64,000 nucleotides of DNA from an uncultured Leptolyngbyaceae cyanobacterium. GTDB lineage: Bacteria > Cyanobacteriota > Cyanobacteriia > Leptolyngbyales > Leptolyngbyaceae. The notes beneath the pieces were generated by a model, which saw only the letters and a program-made list of their open reading frames with translations, ran no database searches and was not told where the DNA came from. The stretch covers positions 1 through 64,000 of the forward strand of contig CALIDI010000049.1 of the NCBI GenBank assembly GCA_938023035.1. The letters are read 5' to 3'. The translations under genes and the position numbers were made by a program. Position 1 is the first letter of the stretch; each line of letters opens with the position of its first letter. Below are positions 38,201 through 46,763 of this stretch, piece after piece.

Positions 38201-38457
38201 GGCTGCCGACTATTTGCGATCTATCGATGGCAATCCTACTGCAAGCAGGCAGTCGATCCAGCGTCTGCCCCATTCAAACTTGTAATCAATGGATGCTGCT
38301 CTGGCGATCGCCGTGCCTTCAGTCGTTAGGCAAATTAGGTAACCAACTTCCAGAAGGCTTGAGGCTTTGTCCGCTTAGACCGCTTCCCAACGGACTGATT
38401 CAGGCCCTCACCTCTTGGCTCTATGGGAAAACATTTTACGCTCTTTGGGAGATACCT

Positions 38458-39354
38458 ATGACTTTTGGGTTTCGGCAACTTCTGCTGACTTTACTCACGA
38501 CGGCAGGTTTGGGGTTGCTGTGTCACAGCGACCAGCCCAGCGTTGCAACGGCTTTCCAGCCGTTGGGTTCTGTTTCGTCTAACCGTAATAGCGCCATGAG
38601 CCGACTTGCCCAGACGGGCAGTCTCCAACTTCTCTGGTCAAACCGGTTTCAATCGGCAAATTGGCAATCCCAGTGGCAGGTGCAGTCCCAGGGAAAGTGG
38701 GGCATGCAGAATCTCCGAGTCTTGTCTGAACCGCAGGGAAAGTATACCCAATTTTTACGCACCCTTTATCCAAAGGGATCGGCCAGTCCTGCTGTAACTC
38801 GGCAGCAGGGCACACCAGTTGGGGGTGGACAGTTCTATGCCAGCCTTGGCATTAGCCCCCGTGATGCGTTGCGCCTCAGCTATGCGGTACGCTTTTCAAG
38901 CAATTTTGACTTTGTCAAAGGGGGAAAATTGCCGGGTCTGTTTGGGGGAACGGCAACGAGTGGGGGCGCAGTCCCGGATGGAACCAATGGAGTCTCGACT
39001 CGCTACATGTGGCGAGCCAACGGAGTTGGCGAGGTCTATGCCTATCTTCCCGGTGCTAGCGATTACGGGGTTTCTCTTGGTCGGGGCAACTGGCGGTTTG
39101 TTCCGGGCCAGTGGCACCAGATTACGCAGGAGGTCATACTCAATCAGCCGAACCAAAAGAATGGAAGGGTTCGAGTCTGGTTCGATGGTAAGTTAGTGCT
39201 CGACGAACGCGAGCTGCTATTCAGAACCAGCGATCGCCTAAAGCTCGAAGGTATCTTTTTCTCCACATTCTTTGGTGGCAATGATACATCCTGGGCTAGT
39301 CGTCGTAATGTGACTGTTGATTTTGCCGACTTTAAGGTTTGGGCGATTCAATAA
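38458..39354 (+). CDS. Polysaccharide lyase family 14-like secreted protein
   Basis: The ATG at 38458, behind a GGGAGA ribosome site, gives 298 residues; a longer in-frame opening from 38197 lacks a plausible start. Signal peptide: residues 5-25 (QLLLTLLTTAGLGLLCHSD). The lyase core contains LSYAVRFSSNFDFVKGGKLPG (in part), GTNGVSTRYMWRANGVGEVY, WRFVPGQWHQITQEVILNQP, RVRVWFDGKLVLDER and FFSTFFGGNDTSWA, which are the PL14 signatures (alginate or glucuronan lyases). It follows the GT2 gene and probably trims or releases the exported polymer. Confidence 0.83.
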   Translation: MTFGFRQLLLTLLTTAGLGLLCHSDQPSVATAFQPLGSVSSNRNSAMSRLAQTGSLQLLWSNRFQSANWQSQWQVQSQGKWGMQNLRVLSEPQGKYTQFLRTLYPKGSASPAVTRQQGTPVGGGQFYASLGISPRDALRLSYAVRFSSNFDFVKGGKLPGLFGGTATSGGAVPDGTNGVSTRYMWRANGVGEVYAYLPGASDYGVSLGRGNWRFVPGQWHQITQEVILNQPNQKNGRVRVWFDGKLVLDERELLFRTSDRLKLEGIFFSTFFGGNDTSWASRRNVTVDFADFKVWAIQ

Positions 39355-39361
39355 ACTACCC

Positions 39362-39901
39362 CTACGCGAGGCGCTTTTCTAGATATTGCCCAATCATTTT
39401 TTGTTCGCCTGCATAGGAAATAATGGTCTGGCGGGTACGGTAGCGGCTACCAATCAGTTTCAGCTCTTCTTCAAAGACAGAGCCATTATACTCTGTGCGG
39501 AGGCAAAGGGTTTGAGGATGGGTGAAGCTAAAGCCAGCCGTAACCGGTTTGGGTGTCGCAAAACCGCGATCGCGATAGAGTACAGTACCGAGAGCACCAA
39601 AGAGGGTAACCCCTTGCGATTGGCTCCGCTTAGAAACGGAGTCTTCACTGACCCACTCAACCTCAGCCCCACAGGTCAATACTTGGTCTGCCGCTAACTG
39701 GTGTAGCTGGGCAAGATGAATTAATTCTGAACTGCCCTGGGGCAAAAAGCGGATCGACAAATGACTCACAACCTCTTTCGTGGTGCCAGCGGGCAGGGTG
39801 TAATAGCGCCGCTCAGACAACCATTGACCGGCTGATTGTTGAAAAAACTCACTAATTAGTAAAGTAGCCGCCTCTGGGGCCAGTTGGTTTTGAACAGTCA
39901 C
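39362..39901 (-). CDS. CpcS/CpeS-family phycobiliprotein lyase
   Basis: About 179 residues from the GTG at 39901, which has AAGGA ten bases upstream; a TTG at 39910 is possible. The family fold is a lipocalin barrel that attaches phycocyanobilin to phycobiliprotein cysteines. Seen features are FFQQSAGQWLSERRYYTL, the inner strand TLFGALGTVLYRDRGFA, LCLRTEYNGSVFEEELKLIG and YRTRQTIISYAGEQKMIGQY. The last piece is closest to the CpcU/CpcV type in my memory; the subtype is not certain. It is convergent with the lyase gene, seven bases away. Confidence 0.75.
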   Translation of the reverse strand: MTVQNQLAPEAATLLISEFFQQSAGQWLSERRYYTLPAGTTKEVVSHLSIRFLPQGSSELIHLAQLHQLAADQVLTCGAEVEWVSEDSVSKRSQSQGVTLFGALGTVLYRDRGFATPKPVTAGFSFTHPQTLCLRTEYNGSVFEEELKLIGSRYRTRQTIISYAGEQKMIGQYLEKRLA

Positions 39902-40153
39902 AGAATTCAAATCCTTACGAAGATGAGAGAGTAGGAAAGCAGCAGCCCTAGTGGTCGCTCAAAATGGGCTGTAACTTTTCTTAATACTAGCAGAGCCGTC
40001 AAGGGTGGGGGAGGTGGATTGGCTCAAGCAGATTTTGCTTCGATTACGCTCGCCAACTTCAACAAAAGGGCTGTGGGAGAGATCCTAAATCAATTCGTTA
40101 AGGGCCGCAATGGGGCGGCTATAGTTGAGTAGCAGCCTGGGAGAAGACAGATT

Positions 40154-40732
40154 GTGGAAGGTAGGTTTCAGCAGAACAGCCCCGGATGGCAAATTTACTT
40201 GTTGGGTAAGCGCATGGGTGAGGCCATTGAGGCCTTTTTTGCACCCGCACGAGATTTCAATCGACCCAATTGGGAATTACCTGAGTGGTTGGCGCAGTTG
40301 TTTTTCTGGGCTGTGGTAACGGTTTTAGTGCTGTGGCTGTTGTGGCAGTTGTACCAGCGATTACGCTCCTACCTGAATGCGGCGATCGCCCCGATAACAC
40401 CCGCCACTGTAGTGCCTCAAGCGACTCCCAGCCTAACAGTTCATCAATGGTTCGGGCGATCACAACTCCTAGCCAATCAGGGCAATTATCGCGAAGCTTG
40501 CCGTTCCTTATACCTAGCGCTGCTGCAACATCTCGATGAAACCAGGCAGATCCCGCAACAAAGTAGCCGCACGGATGGGGAATACCGCCAATTGTTGCAA
40601 GCTAGGCCCCAAGCGCCCCTTTACCAGATCGTGCTCGATACCCACGAGCAACTGTGCTTTAGCCAGACAGAAGTTTCTGCGGATACTTTTAAGCGTTGTC
40701 AGCAAGCCTCCCAGGAGGTCATCCAACCATGA
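40154..40732 (+). CDS. DUF4129 membrane protein
   Basis: A 192-residue protein from a GTG with GGGAG about 10 bases upstream. One membrane helix (LAQLFFWAVVTVLVLWLLWQLY, about residues 45-66) and a cytoplasmic C-terminal domain (SLTVHQWFGRSQLLANQGNYREACRSLYLALLQHLDET), the DUF4129 signature. It is the first gene of the DUF4129-DUF4350-MoxR operon; its stop overlaps the next start (ATGA). Such operons often include a DUF58 protein and a transglutaminase-like protein, which are not here. Confidence 0.83.
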   Translation: MEGRFQQNSPGWQIYLLGKRMGEAIEAFFAPARDFNRPNWELPEWLAQLFFWAVVTVLVLWLLWQLYQRLRSYLNAAIAPITPATVVPQATPSLTVHQWFGRSQLLANQGNYREACRSLYLALLQHLDETRQIPQQSSRTDGEYRQLLQARPQAPLYQIVLDTHEQLCFSQTEVSADTFKRCQQASQEVIQP

Positions 40733-41844
40733 GGGGAACCAAGCGATCACTGTGGGTAGGGGGCCTATTGGTTCTGACCCTATTTCTAGTCAGTCTGGTA
40801 TCTGGAGCAGGCAGTGGTGGGGCACAACGCGGCTCAACCTATGGTCGCGGCCCCGATGGCTATGGAGCCTGGTATGCCATGATGGAGCAGCGCCAAGGGG
40901 TTTCGATTCAGCGCTGGCAAAAGCCCCTAGATCAGTGGTTGGCAAAAGGGTTGGGCGATCGCCGCACTCTGTTGCAGATCAACAGCGGGAGCGATTCCCT
41001 GTTGCCAAGCAGCTCTTTCCGAGAGTGGGTCAGAAACGGCAATACCCTTGTGCTGCTAGGGGTGAATGCGCCCGTCACACCCGTACCCTTTCGCCAGAGA
41101 ATCAACCATCCCGCTGGCACAGTGCTGATTGAGACGCGCCGTCGTGCCACGAAAGTCGATGGCCTTCTCAAGGACAGTGCTGGAGCCGTCGTTTGGCAAG
41201 AGTCTCTCGGCTCCGGAAAAATCATCTACGCCTCCACACCCCATCTGGCAGCCAACGCCTATCAAGGACAGGAAGGTAACTTTGAGTTATTAGCACAAGT
41301 GGTGAGTGACTCCGGTGCCCCCATCTGGGTGGATGAATATCTCCACGGTTATAAAGATCGAGAAACCATTAAACAAGAATTGGGAGAAGAAAATTTATTC
41401 TCCTATCTAGCCAAAACGCCTCTACTGCTAGTCGGCATCCAGGCCGTTGTGATGGTGTTGCTTGCTGTTCTGGGGCAGCGGCGGCTAGGGCCACCGGTTG
41501 AACTCATCCCACCCCCTATCGATAACAGCACGGCTTACATTACAGCAATGGCGCAGGTCTTGCGTAAGGCTCAATGTAGCGAGTTTGTCGTTGCAACGAT
41601 TAGCAAGGCAGAGCGTCAGGCAATTCAGCGGGCATTGGGTTTAGGAACCGATCCCCTCTCCAATGAGGAACTTTTAGCCGCTTGGACGCAACAAACCTCC
41701 CGTCCTGAGACAGAATTAAGAATGGTGCTGAACCTCGCCGAAAAGCCGCGATCGCTCGATGAAGTTAAACTTATCCAGTGGTTGCAACGGCTACAAGCTG
41801 TTCGCCGCTGGTTGCCCCATTCTGTTAGAGGCCTTCGCCCATGA
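40729..41844 (+). CDS. DUF4350 membrane protein
   Basis: A 371-residue protein starting at the overlapping ATGA at 40729. N-terminal helix LWVGGLLVLTLFLVSLVSGA; soluble DUF4350 domain (YGAWYAMMEQRQGVSIQRWQ, WVRNGNTLVLLGVN, GSGKIIYASTPHL); a second helix at about 240-260 (LLLVGIQAVVMVLLAVLGQRR); and a helical tail. It lies between the DUF4129 and MoxR genes with four-base overlaps on both sides, showing tight translational coupling. Function unknown. The family is part of a MoxR-linked membrane complex of unknown job. Confidence 0.85.
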   Translation: MRGTKRSLWVGGLLVLTLFLVSLVSGAGSGGAQRGSTYGRGPDGYGAWYAMMEQRQGVSIQRWQKPLDQWLAKGLGDRRTLLQINSGSDSLLPSSSFREWVRNGNTLVLLGVNAPVTPVPFRQRINHPAGTVLIETRRRATKVDGLLKDSAGAVVWQESLGSGKIIYASTPHLAANAYQGQEGNFELLAQVVSDSGAPIWVDEYLHGYKDRETIKQELGEENLFSYLAKTPLLLVGIQAVVMVLLAVLGQRRLGPPVELIPPPIDNSTAYITAMAQVLRKAQCSEFVVATISKAERQAIQRALGLGTDPLSNEELLAAWTQQTSRPETELRMVLNLAEKPRSLDEVKLIQWLQRLQAVRRWLPHSVRGLRP

Positions 41845-42791
41845 ATGACCTGACGCCTGCCTTTCACCGCCTAGCACATCATCTGGGAAAGGTCGTTGTC
41901 GGGCAATCCGACCTGATTCGCGACTTGCTCGTCGCGCTCTTATCGGGCGGGCATGTCATTTTGGAGGGGGTACCAGGAACCGGCAAAACCCTTCTGGTGA
42001 AAGTGCTGGCTCAATTAATCCAGGCCGATTTTCGTCGGGTACAATTAACGCCCGATATTCTGCCCTCCGATATTTTGGGGGTCAATATTTTTGACCAGGC
42101 CACCCGCAACTTTGTCTTGAAAGCAGGCCCCGTCTTCTCAGAGGTGCTGCTGGCCGATGAAATTAACCGCACCCCACCCAAAACCCAGTCTGCTTTACTA
42201 GAAGCGATGGAGGAGCAGCAAGTCACTCTGGATGGCGAAAGCCTTCGATTGCCGGATCTGTTTTGGGTGATAGCCACGCAAAACTCCCTGGAGTTTGAGG
42301 GTACCTACCCTCTGCCAGAAGCCCAGTTAGATCGGTTTTTGTTTAAGTTGATTGTGGGTTACCCCGACTCTCAGGCCGAACGACAAATGCTGTTAAATGC
42401 CCAGGCTGGGTTACAAACCAAGCGCTTGGATTTGGTCAACATCAAGCCGGTGCTATCTGTAGAGCAGATTCTGACAGCCCGCCAACTTGTACGCAAGGTA
42501 CAGGTGGCCGACTCTCTGCTTGATTACCTGCTTGCTCTAGTGCAGCGATCGCGCACAACCACCGATCTAGCCCTGGGAGCTTCGCCCCGCTCTGCGGTAG
42601 CCTGGCTCCAGGCAAGCAAAGCCCGGGCATGGCTAAATGAGCGCGACTATGTTACCCCAGATGATATTAAGGCGATCGCCCCAGCTATCTTACGTCATCG
42701 CCTGATTTTGCGCCCAGAGGCTCAACTCGATGGGCTACAGATTGAAGGGGTAATCCATAGCCTCTTAGGGCAAGTACCGGTTCCCCGCTAA
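41841..42791 (+). CDS. MoxR-family AAA+ ATPase
   Basis: A 316-residue ATPase with Walker A LEGVPGTGKT (about residues 38-47), Walker B LLADEINRTPPKTQSALLEAM, sensor 1 WVIATQNSLEFEGTYPLPEAQLDRF and the C-terminal lid (ALGASPRSAVAWLQASKARA). MoxR proteins act as chaperone-like loaders in maturation of complexes with VWA or DUF58 proteins. The neighbouring operon lacks both, but a VWA protein occurs at 21887-23614. Start overlaps the DUF4350 stop (ATGA). Confidence 0.93.
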   Translation: MNDLTPAFHRLAHHLGKVVVGQSDLIRDLLVALLSGGHVILEGVPGTGKTLLVKVLAQLIQADFRRVQLTPDILPSDILGVNIFDQATRNFVLKAGPVFSEVLLADEINRTPPKTQSALLEAMEEQQVTLDGESLRLPDLFWVIATQNSLEFEGTYPLPEAQLDRFLFKLIVGYPDSQAERQMLLNAQAGLQTKRLDLVNIKPVLSVEQILTARQLVRKVQVADSLLDYLLALVQRSRTTTDLALGASPRSAVAWLQASKARAWLNERDYVTPDDIKAIAPAILRHRLILRPEAQLDGLQIEGVIHSLLGQVPVPR

Positions 42792-43487
42792 AAGTTCTAC
42801 CCCTGTTCAGGCTTCACCTGATCTCAATCGAATTAAAAGTGATCGAATTAAAATGTTGGGTGAGATTGAACAGTCGCATTCGCAACACTAACGGGAACCC
42901 ACTCATTTGTGTAAGACCCTGGAATGTGTAAGACCCTGGAAGTCATCCTCGCACAGGTGGCATCCGACGGGTGCATATCACTTATGCCCCACCCTTTGCT
43001 GGTATGCCCGGAAAGCTTTAATCCCTCTCCCAACTTAAGAGAGAGACTTTGAGATGGCTCGGCTCTCCTGCTCCCAGTTTGGGAGCAGCGGCTGGGGGAT
43101 GAGGGCCCACAAAGGTAACATACTCCCGTATCCGACCCTCTATGGCGGTAGCTTGCCATCTGAAACACTCCTGTTCTCGTCCCATCAAAGCAGCGAAAGA
43201 TAAAGCCGAACTTCTAAAGGCGTTACAAGAAACAAAAGCAAACCTAGATGGCGATCGCAAACGTTCACGACACGCTCAAAATGTGCAAACAAACGCTGAA
43301 ACTTCGTCAGTTGAATTCGCTTGCGACTTTGGTAAAAGTTAGCGCCTTGATTAGCCTCCCCCTAACCTCGCCAACTGCCCTAACAGCACATCTGGGAAAA
43401 GGATCTGTCATTCGCTAGGATTTGACGGCATACTGAAAACAGGCAAACCTGCAATTGGCAGATCTGCAACAAAGGTAACTCGCGACT
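42792..43487. other. 700-base intergenic region with one repeat
   Basis: Contains family 1 copy at 42977-43119. A 66-codon plus frame at 43142 has no family features. The promoter of the DUF3172 gene should be at the right end. Confidence 0.5.
42977..43119 (-). repeat. Dispersed palindromic repeat family 1, copy 7
   Basis: Inverted relative to 30433-30575 and highly similar over the full length: CCTTTGCTGGTATGCCCGG, CCCAACTTAAGAGAGAGACT, TTGAGATGGCTCGGCTCTCC, TGCTCCCAGTTTGGGAGCAG, GGGGGATGAGGGCCCACAAA. Confidence 0.78.
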
Positions 43488-44090
43488 ATGAAACGCAAAC
43501 CCAGAAATCCAGACTACTCCTACAATCGCTCCTACGAGCGAGAACGGGATTATGATGACTTTGCCGCCCCCGAACCAGAACCAAAGAAAAAAGCAAATGG
43601 GCTGTTCTCCTTTGGAGCCACATCCCTGGCCATTCTGGCGGGCATTTTTATCCTGGGTATTGGCGTTGGTATCGGCTTTTACTCCGTTGCTAGCAACTCC
43701 ACCGCAGGCAACCAAATTGATAACAGTATTCAACTCGAAAGCAAACTCGCCGACCCTCAAACCTGTGTGCAATTTGGAGCCGCCGCGATCGTGATGGATA
43801 CACGCGTGTTTGTGACACTGAAACCCTTAAATGTATACGTCTCACAGCCAACCACACAACCCGGCTGCGTGTTGCGTAGTAGCAACTGGTCGATTCTAGA
43901 ACAGCGGGGTCTGCTGAACAGCACCAAAGTACGAGATTGTCGTAACCGCCTCAACACCTTTGGTTTTACTGGCCCATTGGATAATACCGCCCAGATTGAT
44001 TGTATTTACCAAAATGATGCTGCCAAAAATCTGTTCCTAAACCAGCCTGGATCGGGTGGCACAATCGCCCCTGAAAACGAGAAATTCTAG
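43488..44090 (+). CDS. DUF3172 protein, single-pass
   Basis: A 200-residue protein: about 35 charged cytoplasmic residues, one membrane helix (TSLAILAGIFILGIGVGIGFYSVAS, about residues 45-69), and a small extracytoplasmic domain with four cysteines (TCVQFGAAAIVMDTRVFVTL, GCVLRSSNW, RDCRNRLNTFGF, IDCIYQND), which could form disulfides. This layout is the cyanobacterial DUF3172 family. Function unknown. It stands alone between repeats. Confidence 0.82.
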   Translation: MKRKPRNPDYSYNRSYERERDYDDFAAPEPEPKKKANGLFSFGATSLAILAGIFILGIGVGIGFYSVASNSTAGNQIDNSIQLESKLADPQTCVQFGAAAIVMDTRVFVTLKPLNVYVSQPTTQPGCVLRSSNWSILEQRGLLNSTKVRDCRNRLNTFGFTGPLDNTAQIDCIYQNDAAKNLFLNQPGSGGTIAPENEKF

Positions 44091-44142
44091 AACTTTTCCC
44101 ATCCCCACAGGAGCTTCACTGCTGGACAGAGTGCGAGAACCT

Positions 44143-44278
44143 GTCACCTTTACAAGCCCTCACCCCCCTTCCTGCTTTCAGGTTAAGGAAACAGGCGCTG
44201 AGCCATCTCAAAACCCTTCTCCCAAGTTGGGAGAAGGATTTAGGGGGAGAGAGATTTAGGGTGAGGGCAAAAAGTAAC
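44143..44278 (+). repeat. Dispersed palindromic repeat family 1, copy 8
   Basis: Starts GTCACCTTTACAAGCCCTCA, has core CTTCTCCCAAGTTGGGAGAA and ends GGGTGAGGGCAAAAAGTAAC. It follows the DUF3172 stop by about 50 bases; the rest of the gap to 44462 has no gene. Confidence 0.74.
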
Positions 44279-44462
44279 GCGCCTCCTGGGGCACCCGCTC
44301 GTAACTCTGCCCAGTTCACTGTTATCTATTATGCCCATGACATTCGCCCGGCACCTGCTTGATAGCCCCCGACAGTCAACTTTTTAACACTGTTGCATTC
44401 GGGGTTATTGACGCCTTAACCCTGCCCTAATTGATCTAGATGCAAGCGATAAACTTACACGA

Positions 44463-44693
44463 TTAGCCTTCATCCGTTTGGATTTCAACTAGCTTTATTC
44501 GAGAAGACAGTCCAGATTTAATCACAACCTTTGATTTAGGCACACCAAAAAACTTTGCTAGCAGCTGAATCAACTCTTCATTTGCTTTCCCATCAACAGG
44601 AGAAGCCTTAAGGTATGCTGTCAAGCTACCATCTGACTCGGTAACAAGCTGTTGCTTTTTTGAGTTGGGCTTAGCCTTAATTTGCTTCTTCAT
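44463..44693 (-). CDS. UPF0235 (DUF167/YggU) protein
   Basis: A 76-residue protein. [20 protein letters not shown] and [16 protein letters not shown] are the DUF167 signatures. Its ATG overlaps the stop of the upstream ccmK frame (ATGA), so translation may be coupled. The fold is small alpha/beta with unknown role. Co-localisation with a carboxysome gene is unusual. Confidence 0.85.
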   Translation of the reverse strand: MKKQIKAKPNSKKQQLVTESDGSLTAYLKASPVDGKANEELIQLLAKFFGVPKSKVVIKSGLSSRIKLVEIQTDEG

Positions 44694-45006
44694 CTCACTT
44701 GTGAACTAAATCGAAGGACGGCATCGGTATAGCAAATAGGCAATACATACTCCAGATTTTCACTAGGGCGAGCAATAATGTGGGTTGATAGCACTTCACC
44801 TCCATTCACTCGCTTCACAGATGCAATGCCTGCGGTTAAAGAAACCTCCACAGCAGAGACATCTCCGCGAATAATCACAGTGACACGACCACTACCAATT
44901 TTTCATACCCTACCAGGGTCACTTGAGCAGCCTTGACCATGGCATCGGCAGCCTCAACAATTGCAGGGAAGCCCTGCGTCTCTAACATCCCCACTGCAAT
45001 TGACAT
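44690..45006 (-). pseudogene. ccmK: CcmK-type carboxysome shell protein, split by one-base frameshift
   Basis: Start ATG at 45006 with GGAG site gives [20 protein letters not shown], then [16 protein letters not shown], the BMC shell hexamer start. The frame fails at an A5 run (plus-strand T5 at 44899-44903). With one extra A it would continue [16 protein letters not shown] and then [20 protein letters not shown] and [18 protein letters not shown]. The shift halves the protein to about 42 residues. The gene is not in a ccmKLMN operon; the downstream UPF0235 gene overlaps its end. It may be a real mutation, a sequencing error, or a slippery site. The C-terminus FSSQVR is short. Confidence 0.87.
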
Positions 45007-45379
45007 ACTCTTCTCCGATATCTTTAATTAAATGTTTCTTACTGTTTACAAATATCTGACAATCCCATCGCTGCTGACAAACACTACTAATCATGTCAGG
45101 CTTTTAGTTCAAATCCCACCAAGCATCCACTTTCAATTGATGAGAGTTGATTAGTAGCTTGCGGCAGAAATCATTCAACTTTCCAAGAAGTCTTAAACAC
45201 AGATACACTAAAAACTTATCACTTTGAATTTTGAGCTTCACACAGAAATACTAATACTAACTCACCGATTCAGGAAGATTGCCGCACCGATACACTCAGC
45301 CTCTTTTCACTTTGAGTTTGCTATTTTGAATTCCGCATAGCGGCACTAGCTTACTTCTAATCATTCAACCAACTGAGAC
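45007..45379. other. 370-base intergenic region, nothing recognised
   Basis: AT-rich gap upstream of ccmK and downstream of the ArsR gene. It must carry the ccmK promoter. I see no reading frame, repeat or hairpin of note. Confidence 0.5.
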
Positions 45380-45700
45380 TCATTCCAGCTTTTCCAGAGC
45401 ATCTCGCACATCGACCAAGTGATTATTAAACACCTCCAGCGCCGCATCTAAAATCTTAAAGATAGCGGGGTCACGAATTGAGTAGAAAACGAAGTTACTT
45501 TGCTTGCGACTCACCACAAGATTTCGACTTCGTAATACGGCAAGCTGTTGAGAGATAGAAGATGGCTCAATCTCCAGCCATTCTGCAATTTCATTCACAC
45601 TGCGTTCTCCAACTCGCAAGGTATCTAGAATCTGAATCCGCACAGGATTAGACAAAACCTTAAACAAATCAGCTTTAAAGTGGCTTGGCTTAAAGGGCAT
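45380..45700 (-). CDS. ArsR/SmtB-family repressor
   Basis: About 106 residues from the ATG at 45700 (a TTG at 45712 is also possible). Winged-helix core: FKVLSNPVRIQILDTLRVGE, then VNEIAEWLEIEPSSISQQLAVLRSRNLVVSRKQSNFVFYSI. The usual metal-binding CxC of ArsR or the alpha5 metal residues of SmtB are not obvious: the protein has no cysteine. It may sense something other than soft metals, for example redox state or a metabolite. It lies near the carbon-related genes and could regulate them. Confidence 0.85.
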   Translation of the reverse strand: MPFKPSHFKADLFKVLSNPVRIQILDTLRVGERSVNEIAEWLEIEPSSISQQLAVLRSRNLVVSRKQSNFVFYSIRDPAIFKILDAALEVFNNHLVDVRDALEKLE

Positions 45701-45914
45701 CTGAGTATCCAAGTATCTTTAAGAAATCTGCGGTTAAACTAATACTACACCATCTAAGTAATTCTACTTTTCTAAAAAATCTGACTTCAGAAAGCATGAG
45801 ATAGGTCAACACGCATCCTCATCCAAGTCATTTATCAAACTATCTTTTAGTAGCACCCTCAATTCCGATGATTTTCCTAGAATCAAAACTTAAAATTATG
45901 GACTTGAAATCAGT

Positions 45915-46763
45915 TCATTTATTCAGTTGGCCTTGATAAGCCTTGTGTTGAACTTCTACTTGTCTTAGTCGATCTAAAAATTTTGAAATCGTGATAGTAC
46001 CATTATCAAAAGTGGTTAATAGGGGTTGAGCACAAACACTCTCTGAGCAGCCCTTTGCATGACTTTTATATTGGCTTAGAACCTCTGGATCGACGCGCTG
46101 ACTCGACTCGTTAGAAATAATGACAATTTCTGGCTCGCAGTAGTTGAAAATCTCTGAACAGTAGCTTTCTGACCGCCCATGATTCGCTGCAACGAATATA
46201 TTAACATGGCGCAAATAGCTCCGAAAATCGTCATGCTTAAGAAGAGCACGCCACCCATCAATCTCTAAATCACTGGGAAATATCATCCTAATATCTCGAT
46301 AGGTCACAAATGTAACCAAACTAAGATTATGGGCATCTTGAAAGTCTGGATAGCTGTTCCAAAAAAAGGCGAAGTCAATTCCATGAATTTTCATAGCTTG
46401 ACTATGCTTGAACTGATTGGAGCCTTGATTAGCTACAAGTACATTACTCAATCGTTGGCTTGCTACCTCTAATTCATGAAACTGACTAGATGTTAACGAA
46501 GGGTTGGCTACCAGAAAATGAACGGCCAGGCCATCAATCAGTGCTTGCCTTAAAAAGTCAGAAAGACCCGCTAAATGCTCTTTCCCATAGGCAGGAACAA
46601 TTAGACAGTCAAGAGATGTACAACGCTGTTGCGACAGGTAACAGGAGGGACTAAACCCATTGCGATGATTGTAACCAAAATCAATCAAAATCGTATGATG
46701 ATCAGCCGTACTAACCGCTGCACAGAATCCTTGTTCCACATCGAAAATCTTGATATCTAACAT
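45915..46763 (-). CDS. ComEC-like metallo-beta-lactamase-fold protein lacking metal motif, copy B
   Basis: A 282-residue protein with GGGAG ahead of the ATG. The fold start IKIFDVEQGFCAAVS matches DVGQG of ComEC-type MBL domains, as does VNIFVAANHGRSESYCSEIF (usual HHGS) and EIVIISNES. The HxHxDH motif is replaced by PAYGKEHLAGL; only scattered histidines remain. It is therefore probably not a metallohydrolase of the usual kind. It is a tandem paralogue of the next gene (FAFFWNSYPDFQDAHNLSLV against LSFFWNTYPEFLDFSNLSLV). Function unknown. Confidence 0.75.
   Translation of the reverse strand: MLDIKIFDVEQGFCAAVSTADHHTILIDFGYNHRNGFSPSCYLSQQRCTSLDCLIVPAYGKEHLAGLSDFLRQALIDGLAVHFLVANPSLTSSQFHELEVASQRLSNVLVANQGSNQFKHSQAMKIHGIDFAFFWNSYPDFQDAHNLSLVTFVTYRDIRMIFPSDLEIDGWRALLKHDDFRSYLRHVNIFVAANHGRSESYCSEIFNYCEPEIVIISNESSQRVDPEVLSQYKSHAKGCSESVCAQPLLTTFDNGTITISKFLDRLRQVEVQHKAYQGQLNK

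Noticed and set aside
38197-38457. Upstream in-frame extension of the PL14-type lyase
   Set aside because: It lacks a signal peptide and homology; the ATG at 38458 has a ribosome site and a proper signal.
40536-41132. 198-codon plus-strand frame
   Set aside because: Overlaps the DUF4129 and DUF4350 genes in another frame; the two real frames have domain matches and coupled starts.
43142-43342. 66-codon frame before the DUF3172 gene
   Set aside because: No recognisable family; begins at a repeat border.
25355-44278. Recurrent palindromes considered as a CRISPR array
   Set aside because: Copies are kilobases apart, of varying length, and have no regular spacers; they are dispersed repeats.
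45090-45125. TTTTAGTTCAAATCCCACC resembling a tRNA T-arm
   Set aside because: No acceptor stem, D-arm or anticodon arm fits within 90 bases on either side.
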